DNA of 64,000 nucleotides from JBICHN01 sp043101845 (GTDB lineage Bacteria > Planctomycetota > Phycisphaerae > Phycisphaerales > UBA5793). Under the pieces are notes generated by a model, which was not told the DNA's origin, did no database searches, and saw only the letters and a program-made list of their open reading frames with translations. The stretch lies in the NCBI GenBank assembly GCA_043101845.1, contig JBICHN010000011.1, positions 868,001 to 932,000 of the forward strand, written 5' to 3'. How positions within the stretch are numbered: position 1 is the first letter of the stretch; every line of letters begins with the position of its first letter. Made by a program: the position numbers and the translations under genes. Positions 1 through 7,556 of the stretch are shown in pieces.

Positions 1-529
1 GACTAAACAGCACCGCGCGGGTCCGCGCGACCAGGTCATACTTCAGAAGCGCCGATTTCGACCACTCATAATCGGCGTGATCGCCGATGACGAACTTCAC
101 TTCATCGCGGGTTGTGAGGCGTTCGATGTTCGACCAGTCGTTGCGTTCCACTTCACCGCTGCTGGGTGTCTTGAGATCCATGATGCGGATAACCCGTGGA
201 TCACACCGACCGATGTCGCAGGCGCCACTCGTTTCAAGAAGAACGGTCTTCCCGCGATCCAGCAGGATTCGCATCAGGTCGTGAACCCCGGGTTGGAGGA
301 GCGGCTCGCCGCCGGTCACCTCGATCAGGTCGCAGGGATGGGAAAGGACCTCGGAGACGACTTCCTCGATAGATCGCATCGCGCCTTCGCGAAACGCGTA
401 TTCGGTGTCGCAGTAGTGACAGCGGAGATGGCACCCGGTCAATCGGACAAACACGCAGGGCGAGCCGGCCCAGGTCGATTCGCCCTGGATCGAAAAGAAG
501 ACCTCATTGATTCGCAGCGTGTCATTCAC
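1..529 (-). CDS. queE: 7-carboxy-7-deazaguanine synthase QueE (3' part cut by window edge)
   Basis: Radical SAM enzyme that converts 6-carboxytetrahydropterin to 7-carboxy-7-deazaguanine in queuosine (preQ0) synthesis. The translation begins with a QGEST motif, followed by the CX3CX2C cluster motif (CHLRCHYC) and then VTGGEPLLQ, the typical QueE order. The start is a GTG at 527-529 reading MNDTLRINEV; the nearby ATG at 534-536 is in another frame that stops at once. About 176 codons are visible and the gene continues beyond position 1. No queC or queD is visible in the window. The enzyme acts in the cytoplasm with an iron-sulfur cluster. The family call is firm. Confidence 0.9.
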   Translation of the reverse strand, partial: MNDTLRINEVFFSIQGESTWAGSPCVFVRLTGCHLRCHYCDTEYAFREGAMRSIEEVVSEVLSHPCDLIEVTGGEPLLQPGVHDLMRILLDRGKTVLLETSGACDIGRCDPRVIRIMDLKTPSSGEVERNDWSNIERLTTRDEVKFVIGDHADYEWSKSALLKYDLVARTRAVLFS

Positions 530-607
530 CGCCCATCGTAGGTCGACGGGCGACCGTTCTCGGCCTGCCGAATTGGCGGATTTTCGGGGTCCGTTCGACA
601 TTCGGGT

Positions 608-628
608 CGATTCCGCTCGGCGGAATCG
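608..628. promoter_or_regulatory. inverted repeat between queE and clpB
   Basis: A perfect 9-bp inverted repeat (CGATTCCGC / GCGGAATCG) with a 3-base centre lies in the divergent queE-clpB intergenic region, about 100 bases before the clpB start. No T-run follows, and there is no gene end here for a terminator to serve. An operator for the clpB heat-shock promoter is possible but unproven. It does not match the CIRCE sequence. Confidence 0.3.
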
Positions 629-726
629 TCCTTCCTCAGCGGTGGTGAGGCCTCGTGCACGGCGCGCGCCTTGCATCGAGTAGGGGAGGACGATGCGCCC
701 TGCGTCGCCCCGGGAGGTTGATCACG

Positions 727-3363
727 ATGCGGATGGACCGTTTGACAACTTTGGGCCAGGAGGCGCTCGCGAGCGCGCAATCACTTGCGATCGGCATGCA
801 GCATGGCGAACTCACGCCGCTCCATGTCCTCGCGGCGTTGCTCGAACCAGGCGAGGGAGGCGGTCAGTCCGTCGCACGCTCGGTCCTCGAACGGACCGGC
901 GCCGATCCGGACCGGGTGCGTTCGATTGCGCGCAGTGAACTGAACCGGCGTCCCACGATTTCCGGCGCTCAGCCGGGCCTGTCATCGTCACTCACAGAAG
1001 TGCTCCAGAAGGCCGAACAGGAAGCGAAGGCGCTCGGCGACTCGTACATCTCGACCGAGCATCTGCTAGTTGCGCTCAGCGAAGTGAAATCGGACGCGAA
1101 GGAAGTGCTCTCGGTCAACGGCGTTCGCCGCGTGCATGCGCTCGAGGCGATCAAGCAGATCCGCGCTGCGTCCGGCGTGTCCAATGTGCATGACCCCGGC
1201 GCCGAGTCGCAATACGAGGCGCTCAAGAAGTACGCGATCGATCTCAACGAGAAGGCACAGGAAGGCAAGCTCGATCCGGTCATCGGACGGGACGAAGAGA
1301 TTCGGCGGTGCATGCAGGTCCTGAGCCGGCGCACGAAGAATAATCCGGTGCTTATCGGCGAGCCGGGCGTCGGGAAGACGGCGATCGCCGAAGGCCTCGC
1401 CCAGCGTATCGTGAATGGCGATTGCCCCGAATCGCTCAAGATGAGCCGAATCGTCGCGCTCGATGTCGGCTCGCTCCTCGCGGGCGCGAAGTTCCGCGGC
1501 GAGTTTGAAGAGCGGCTCAAAGCGGTGCTGCGCGAAGTCACGGCGAGTGACGGCCGGATGATCCTCTTTATCGATGAACTCCACACGATCGTCGGCGCCG
1601 GAGCGGCCGAAGGCGCCGTGTCAGCCGGCAACATGCTCAAGCCGGCGCTCGCCCGCGGTGAACTCCGGTGTATCGGCGCCACGACGCTCGACGAGTATCG
1701 CCAGCATATTGAGAAGGACGCGGCGTTCGAGCGTCGATTCCAGCCGGTCTTCGTCGACGAGCCCGGCGTCGAGGACGCGATCGCCATTCTCCGTGGACTC
1801 AAGCCGAGATACGAAGCGCATCACGGGGTTCGCATTACCGACAGTGCGCTCGTGCAGACCGCAGTGCTGAGCAATCGGTACATCAGTGATCGGTTCCTGC
1901 CCGACAAGGCGATCGACCTCCTCGACGAGGCGGCGGCCAGATTGCGCATTGAGAACGACTCGATGCCCTCTGAACTCGATCTCCTGCGGCGGGAGATCAT
2001 GCGGCTCGAGATCGAACGCGAGGCGTTGCGGCAGGAGTCGGATGACGCCTCGAAGAAGCAGCTCGAACAGGTCCAGCAGCAACTCGAGGAACTCAACGAA
2101 CAGAACAATCAGCTCACGGCGCAATGGGAGTCGGAGAAGCAGGAACTGGACACCATTCGAGAGGCCCGCGAGGAGATCGAACGCAAGCGGACTGAACTCG
2201 AACAGGCTCAGCGCTCCGGCGATCTCGAAAGGGCGGCGCGAATTCAGTACGGTGAACTGCGCGATCTCGAACGGCGACTGCTCGACGCTGAGCAGTCGCT
2301 CACGCGAAAGCAGAGCGAAGGCGCTTCGATGGTCAGCGAGGAAGTGCGTCCGGAGCACATCGCCGAGATCGTGAGCCGCTGGACTGGAATCCCGGTAGCG
2401 AAACTGCTCGAAGGCGAGCGGGAGAAGCTCGTTCGAATGGAGGATCAGCTTCGTCGCAGGGTCATCGGACAGTCGGAAGCCGTTCGTGCCGTGTCGGACG
2501 CGGTCCGACGCAGTCGCGCTGGCCTGGGCGATCCGAAGCGTCCGATCGGATCATTCCTCTTTCTCGGGCCAACCGGCGTAGGAAAGACGGAACTGTGCAA
2601 GGCCCTCGCCGAGTTCCTCTTCGATACCGAAGACGCCATGGTGCGTATCGATATGAGCGAGTACATGGAGAAGCACTCGGTCGCCCGGCTCATCGGCGCC
2701 CCTCCCGGTTACATCGGGTACGAGGAAGGGGGACGACTTACCGAGACGGTTCGTCGTCGGCCCTATTCGGTAATCCTCCTCGATGAAATCGAGAAGGCGC
2801 ATCCGGATGTATTCAACATCCTTCTTCAAGTGCTCGACGACGGTCGTCTCACTGACGGCCATGGCCGCACGGTCGACTTCAAGAATTCGATCGTGGTGAT
2901 GACGAGCAACATCGGCTCGCAGAAGCTGCAGCAGCTCGCGGAGTCCGGCGCCCAGGAATGGGAGATCGAGGCGGCGGTGAAGACCGAACTGAAGCAGGCC
3001 CTCCGGCCGGAGCTGCTCAATCGAATCGATGAGGTCATCGTCTTCCACCAGCTTACCCGCGATGAGCTGTCGGACATCGTGCGCATCCAGGTCGAGACCC
3101 TTCGCCGCCGTCTGTCGGAACGGGAAGTCACGCTCGAGCTTACCGAGGCGGCGATCTCCGCGATCGGAGAGTTGGGGTACGACCCCTCGTTCGGCGCTCG
3201 GCCGCTCAAGCGGGTCATTCAACAGCAGATTGAGAATGCGCTGGCGGCCCGAATGCTCGGAGGTGAATTTGGGCCGGGCGATCAGGTCACCGTTGACTTC
3301 GACGGTCAGTCGTTTCGATTCGCCACCGGCTCGTCGATCGCGGAGCCCGCTTCGGCCACCTGA
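727..3363 (+). CDS. clpB: ATP-dependent disaggregase ClpB
   Basis: Hsp100 chaperone of 878 residues that pulls proteins out of aggregates with DnaK. The N-terminal double Clp repeat (about 1-150) is followed by AAA+ module 1 with Walker A GEPGVGKT (211-218), a long middle coiled-coil domain (about 400-530, rich in E/Q/R), and AAA+ module 2 with Walker A GPTGVGKT (614-621). The middle domain and length identify ClpB rather than ClpA or ClpC. The start at 727 follows GGGAGG with good spacing; the open frame extends further upstream without support. It is transcribed divergently from queE. Confidence 0.96.
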   Translation: MRMDRLTTLGQEALASAQSLAIGMQHGELTPLHVLAALLEPGEGGGQSVARSVLERTGADPDRVRSIARSELNRRPTISGAQPGLSSSLTEVLQKAEQEAKALGDSYISTEHLLVALSEVKSDAKEVLSVNGVRRVHALEAIKQIRAASGVSNVHDPGAESQYEALKKYAIDLNEKAQEGKLDPVIGRDEEIRRCMQVLSRRTKNNPVLIGEPGVGKTAIAEGLAQRIVNGDCPESLKMSRIVALDVGSLLAGAKFRGEFEERLKAVLREVTASDGRMILFIDELHTIVGAGAAEGAVSAGNMLKPALARGELRCIGATTLDEYRQHIEKDAAFERRFQPVFVDEPGVEDAIAILRGLKPRYEAHHGVRITDSALVQTAVLSNRYISDRFLPDKAIDLLDEAAARLRIENDSMPSELDLLRREIMRLEIEREALRQESDDASKKQLEQVQQQLEELNEQNNQLTAQWESEKQELDTIREAREEIERKRTELEQAQRSGDLERAARIQYGELRDLERRLLDAEQSLTRKQSEGASMVSEEVRPEHIAEIVSRWTGIPVAKLLEGEREKLVRMEDQLRRRVIGQSEAVRAVSDAVRRSRAGLGDPKRPIGSFLFLGPTGVGKTELCKALAEFLFDTEDAMVRIDMSEYMEKHSVARLIGAPPGYIGYEEGGRLTETVRRRPYSVILLDEIEKAHPDVFNILLQVLDDGRLTDGHGRTVDFKNSIVVMTSNIGSQKLQQLAESGAQEWEIEAAVKTELKQALRPELLNRIDEVIVFHQLTRDELSDIVRIQVETLRRRLSEREVTLELTEAAISAIGELGYDPSFGARPLKRVIQQQIENALAARMLGGEFGPGDQVTVDFDGQSFRFATGSSIAEPASAT

Positions 3364-3393
3364 CGCCGGGCGGAACTGCGGGGCGTTCGTCGT

Positions 3394-4272
3394 TCATCCG
3401 TCGGCTGGAGCCGCGGCGACCGGTTCATAGCTCAGCACCCACGCGCTGTATCGCGCGAACGGCTGCTCGGACGCCATCTTGAGTTCCGAAGTGAAAGGAT
3501 ACGGAACACCGGGTCTGGCGCCGTTGACACGGACGGTCGTTTGACCGATCTGACCGCCCTGTGCGTTGTAGAAGGCGACAGCGATCGAGAGATTGTGCAG
3601 TTCGTCTCCAACATGAACGAGGCTGCCGGAGATCGTCAGCTCACCGAAGTCGACCACCTCATCCTCATCGGTGTAGTAGATTCCCAAGAGCGGTGAGTAG
3701 CGCACCTCCCGTTCTGTTGTGGTGCGATAAGTCGTGCCCATCTCGTCGACGAAGACGGCGTCGCCGATGCGTGTATACCCGGCCCGCCGCAGAATAGCCG
3801 CGCGCTCGGCGAGCGGATCGTCCGGCGCCGCGTCGTCTCGCGCCGCTTCCCGTTCTTCGCGCAATTCGATCATTCGCTGTCGACGCGCTTCGCGCTCCGC
3901 CTCCCGTTCGGCCGCGCGCCGGGCGCGCTCTTCCTGCTCGCGTTTCGCGACGAACAACTGATACTGGTCGTACGCCGGCCCGTACGTGTCGTGATCCTGG
4001 ATGAACTGCTCCAACTCGCTGTACTTGCCCGTCACGGACTGCAGCTCCAGCTTGAGTTGTGCGTTCTCCCGCCGAAGTTCACGAGCTTCGCGTGAGAGAC
4101 GCTCGATGACTCCGATGAGTTCATCGATCGTTCGCTGCGAGAGTTCATCGCTCACGGGCCTTTCGGGGTTCGCCGGGGCCTCGTTCGAGTCCTGGCCGTG
4201 CGCGCGAGGCGGGATGGCGATAATCAGTGCTGCGAGCAGAGCGATGCGAGTGGCGGTTTGAGCAATGCGCAT
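3394..4272 (-). CDS. secreted coiled-coil protein with FxLYD-like C-terminus
   Basis: This 292-residue protein has a signal peptide (about 1-26, ending AHG-Q), a heptad-like coiled coil (about 44-90) and an Arg/Glu-rich charged helix (about 107-148). A C-terminal beta-rich part (about 160-285) resembles FxLYD domains: a 'GSLVHVGDELHNLSIAV' strand, then a 'FYNAQGGQIG' turn. The start at 4272 follows GGAGG by 8 bases. It is convergent with clpB (30 bp apart) and may be the last gene of a minus-strand run from 7515. No precise function is known; a periplasmic or envelope-structural role is inferred. Confidence 0.7.
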   Translation of the reverse strand: MRIAQTATRIALLAALIIAIPPRAHGQDSNEAPANPERPVSDELSQRTIDELIGVIERLSREARELRRENAQLKLELQSVTGKYSELEQFIQDHDTYGPAYDQYQLFVAKREQEERARRAAEREAEREARRQRMIELREEREAARDDAAPDDPLAERAAILRRAGYTRIGDAVFVDEMGTTYRTTTEREVRYSPLLGIYYTDEDEVVDFGELTISGSLVHVGDELHNLSIAVAFYNAQGGQIGQTTVRVNGARPGVPYPFTSELKMASEQPFARYSAWVLSYEPVAAAPADG

Positions 4273-4355
4273 GCGACAGGCCTCCAGCGATGCGGTCAAT
4301 CGTGGTCTGTCTACTGAGACGGCGAGGGGGGGTGGCTATTCCCGTTCGCCGAGAC

Positions 4356-4868
4356 TCAGTCTTCTTCGGACGATCGCGCCGAATTGGCCTCGTTGCCGTC
4401 GGCGTCGGTGGCTCCCGAGTCGTCCAGGGCAGGATCGGACACCGATTCATTCGCATCGGTGGCCGGGTCGGATCCGGTTTCGGCCGGGTCAAGTCGCGAT
4501 CTCAGATCGCGCGCTCGGTCGATCATGGGGTCGATCTCGGCCGCGGCGGGCTCGAGCTCGAAATGCCATTCGACCCGCTTCTCGAAATTGATCGGAAGCG
4601 CTTCCGCGACCAGATCGATTCCCGGCTGGTCGTACAGCGGGATTTCCGCTTTCGCGGCGCCGACGAATGGCTCATACCCGTCTTTTACCAGCCGAATGTC
4701 ATAGGTCCCGTAGTACAGGAACTCGACTTCAACCGGCGTGCGGCCGATCTCGCGATCGTTCAGATAGACAAGAGCGCCCTCGGGCTCCGAGGTGATACTG
4801 ATCGTGCGTTCCACGCAACCCGTGAGCGCGCCGAACGCGAGTGCCGAGCTGATCGCGAGACTTCTCAT
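4356..4868 (-). CDS. PEGA-domain lipoprotein
   Basis: A short lipoprotein of 170 residues. The N-terminus is a lipoprotein signal peptide with lipobox LTGC (Cys18). A PEGA domain follows ('SEPEGALVYLNDREIGRTP' then 'VKDGYEPF'), a small beta domain found in surface proteins of many bacteria. The C-terminal 50 residues are low-complexity, rich in Asp/Ser/Ala. The start at 4868 has a GGAGCC site upstream. It begins 43 bp after the stop of the M32 carboxypeptidase gene, so the two are probably co-transcribed. Planctomycetes often carry PEGA lipoproteins of unknown role. Confidence 0.8.
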   Translation of the reverse strand: MRSLAISSALAFGALTGCVERTISITSEPEGALVYLNDREIGRTPVEVEFLYYGTYDIRLVKDGYEPFVGAAKAEIPLYDQPGIDLVAEALPINFEKRVEWHFELEPAAAEIDPMIDRARDLRSRLDPAETGSDPATDANESVSDPALDDSGATDADGNEANSARSSEED

Positions 4869-4911
4869 CGAGGCTCCATCATACCGCCTCGCCGTTCCGG
4901 ACGCGAGCGAT

Positions 4912-6417
4912 TCAGATCCCGTAGATCGGACGCAGCTTCGACTCGAGATGGCGGAGGAGCGGCTCGGCCTCCAACGGCTTTCCGGTGACCCGCTCGCAAA
5001 GTTCGGCCGCCGGATACCGTCGGCCGTGACGGTGAATCTCTTCGGTGAGCCATTCGCGCAGATGGTGGAACTCGCCTCGACGGAACTGATCGTCCAGGTC
5101 CGGAATCGCCTCTCGCGCCGCATCAAAGAACTGCGCCGCATAAAGGTTTCCGAGCGTGTAGGTCGGGAAATATCCGATGAGACCGAATGACCAGTGCACA
5201 TCCTGGAGGCAACCGTTCGAGTCTCGGTCGACCTCGATCCCGAGATACTCCTTGAACCGCTCGTTCCAGACCCGCGGAACCTCCTCGACCTCGAGTTCGT
5301 CGCGGAGCAGGCGGCGCTCGAGTTCGAACCGCAGCATGATGTGCAGGTTGTAAGTCGTCTCGTCGGCCTCCACCCGGATGAAACTCGGGCGGACAATGTT
5401 CTGCGCCGCGTACACCGAATCGATCGTCTCTTCCTTGAACGCTTCGGGCATGAGTTCCTTGGCGTGCGGCAGCAGCCATTCCCAGAATGGCCGACTGCGT
5501 CCCACGAAGTTCTCCCAGCCTCGTGACTGACTCTCGTGAATGCCAAGGCTCACGGCTTCGCCGCACGGCGTTCCGAACCGGTCGTCCGCGAGGTTCTGTT
5601 CGTAAATCCCGTGGCCGGCCTCGTGCATGGTCGAGCTCAGGGCGTCCATGACATTGTCGTCATGGAATCGAGTCGTCATTCGGCAGTCGCCGGGGCCAAT
5701 GCCCGAACAGAAGGGGTGGGTGCTCACATCGAGCCGTCCGCGCTTGAAGTTGAATCCGATGGCGCTCGCGACGAAGCGGACGAACGCCTCCTGCTGCTTT
5801 CGCGGGATGACGCGTCGATGGATGTCGTCGTCGGGGGTGTTCGGCGCCTTGGCGATCTCGGCGATGAAGCTCGTGAGCCGTTCGCGCAATGGTCCGAATA
5901 CGGCCTCGATCTCCTTCGCGCGGGCGCCGGGCTCGTAGTCTTCGATCAGCGCGTCGTACGGCTCACCGTCGTCGGGCCAGCCGTAGTACTTTGCGCTCTT
6001 GCGGGTCAGTTCGAGCATCTTCCGAAGGTGAGGCGCGAAGATGGAGAAGTCCGACGCGGCACGAGCCTTCGCCCATTCAGCCTGAGAAATCGCTCGTGTG
6101 CGGGCAAGTTCTTCGACATGTTCGCGCGGCAGCTTTCGGGCGCGCTCATAGTCGCGCCGCCACTCTCGGACATTCGCCGCCTCGACCGAGCCGGCCTCGA
6201 AACCATTCTTCTCACATTCGCCAAGCAGACGACCGATCTCGTCGTCCGTCCGTTTCTGGTGAAGCAACCCGGAAAGGGCGCCGCTCTGATCGGCCCGCAG
6301 CATCGTCGCCGCTTCGGGCATCATCGTTTCCTGATCCCAGCCCAGCAGTGACGACACCGAACCGAGCAGGCTGTTCTCTCTCTGAATGACGACCAGTCGG
6401 TCGTAGGCCGATGACAT
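4912..6417 (-). CDS. M32-family metallocarboxypeptidase (carboxypeptidase Taq type)
   Basis: Zinc carboxypeptidase of 501 residues, the usual length of the family. The zinc-binding HEXXH is HEAGH at 265-269, followed by the family-typical 'HESQSRGWENFVGRS' about 25 residues on. The helical N-terminal region has the 'SLLGWDQETMMP' motif seen in M32 enzymes. It removes C-terminal residues from peptides in the cytoplasm; no signal peptide is present. The PEGA lipoprotein gene follows on the same strand. Confidence 0.95.
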   Translation of the reverse strand: MSSAYDRLVVIQRENSLLGSVSSLLGWDQETMMPEAATMLRADQSGALSGLLHQKRTDDEIGRLLGECEKNGFEAGSVEAANVREWRRDYERARKLPREHVEELARTRAISQAEWAKARAASDFSIFAPHLRKMLELTRKSAKYYGWPDDGEPYDALIEDYEPGARAKEIEAVFGPLRERLTSFIAEIAKAPNTPDDDIHRRVIPRKQQEAFVRFVASAIGFNFKRGRLDVSTHPFCSGIGPGDCRMTTRFHDDNVMDALSSTMHEAGHGIYEQNLADDRFGTPCGEAVSLGIHESQSRGWENFVGRSRPFWEWLLPHAKELMPEAFKEETIDSVYAAQNIVRPSFIRVEADETTYNLHIMLRFELERRLLRDELEVEEVPRVWNERFKEYLGIEVDRDSNGCLQDVHWSFGLIGYFPTYTLGNLYAAQFFDAAREAIPDLDDQFRRGEFHHLREWLTEEIHRHGRRYPAAELCERVTGKPLEAEPLLRHLESKLRPIYGI

Positions 6418-6474
6418 CGCGGCGAACTCCTCGAGGCGGGGTTTGGTCGCCGGGATAATAGCCCGCGAGGTCGC

Positions 6475-7515
6475 TCAGCCTTCGCTGAGCTGAGCGCGGA
6501 GTTGATTCACGCGTTCATCGTCGGGGTCGAGTCGCTCGGCGTAGCTTGTCCAGCGCCGCGCCTCGTCGCGATCACCGACCACCATCAGGTATTGCGCCGC
6601 GCGAATGGCGGATTCGGTGGACTCGGGCGCAGCCTGAAGATGGTCCACATGCACCTGCGAAGCCTTTGCGGGCGCGCCGAGCAGCGCCCAGGATTGACCG
6701 ATCTCGTTCACGACTTCCTGGTGAAACCGTTCGGGCGCCTCGAGGGCATTGAGAAGCGTGATCGCGTCCTGCGGGCGATGGCGCCGTCGAAGGAGCCGCG
6801 CCTCCGCAAGGCGCCACTTGAGATGCTCCGGCGCGAGCTGACGGGCGCGCTCGATCTGCCTCTCGGCGAGGTCGAGCTTGTTTTGAATGAGATAGATCTC
6901 GCCCAGCGTGCCGTAGGCTTCGTGAATCGACTTATCGAGATGGATGACCTGAAGGAGCCGCGCCGCGGCGGCGTCATACTCGTGCAGCTTGATCAGGGTC
7001 TGGGCGAAGTAGAGCGGGTACTTTGGATTGGACGGATCCAGGCGGCTGGCCTCCTGGTAGTGCACCGACGCCTCGTCGTGCCGGTCCAGCATTCCCGCGA
7101 GAACGGCGGCGTTGAAGCGGTATTCGGGTTGCTGGTCGTTCAACTCGATGAGTTCGCGGGTCGCCGCGTAGGCGTCCTCATAGCGAACTTGATGGATGTA
7201 GAGTTCGGCTCTCGTCGCTTTGACCGACTCTTCCTCCGGGTACTTCGAGTGCAGGTCGTCGAGCAGCTTCTCGGCTTCGCTGAACCGCTCGGCGTTGATG
7301 TAGTCCGATGCGACGCCGACGAGTTCCTGCATCTCGGCCAGCGCCTCGGCGTCAGGCCTTCGAGTCGGTCCTTCGAGGGCGCCGTTCGCGTTCGCCGCCT
7401 CCGGTCCAGTCGTCAGGGTGCGCACGGCGACAATTACGCCGATCGCGAACGAGGCGGCGCCGGCGAGAACGAGAACGGTCCATTGCAGTTTTCGTGGCTT
7501 TGTCATGGCGTTCAT
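6475..7515 (-). CDS. membrane-anchored TPR-repeat protein
   Basis: 346 residues. A single N-terminal membrane segment (about 13-31) follows a short basic cytoplasmic tail, and the rest is made of about eight tetratricopeptide-like helical pairs (for example 'AYGTLGEIYLIQNKLDLAERQIERA', here broken as AYGTLGEIYLI and NKLDLAERQIERA). TPR arrays are protein-interaction scaffolds. The topology suggests the repeats face the periplasm. It is divergent from valS with only 41 bp between starts, so the promoters must overlap. A start three codons later is possible. No specific role can be assigned. Confidence 0.8.
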   Translation of the reverse strand: MNAMTKPRKLQWTVLVLAGAASFAIGVIVAVRTLTTGPEAANANGALEGPTRRPDAEALAEMQELVGVASDYINAERFSEAEKLLDDLHSKYPEEESVKATRAELYIHQVRYEDAYAATRELIELNDQQPEYRFNAAVLAGMLDRHDEASVHYQEASRLDPSNPKYPLYFAQTLIKLHEYDAAAARLLQVIHLDKSIHEAYGTLGEIYLIQNKLDLAERQIERARQLAPEHLKWRLAEARLLRRRHRPQDAITLLNALEAPERFHQEVVNEIGQSWALLGAPAKASQVHVDHLQAAPESTESAIRAAQYLMVVGDRDEARRWTSYAERLDPDDERVNQLRAQLSEG

Positions 7516-7556
7516 TTCATCGGCTTATTCCACGCCCCCGGCTACAATGGCCCGCC

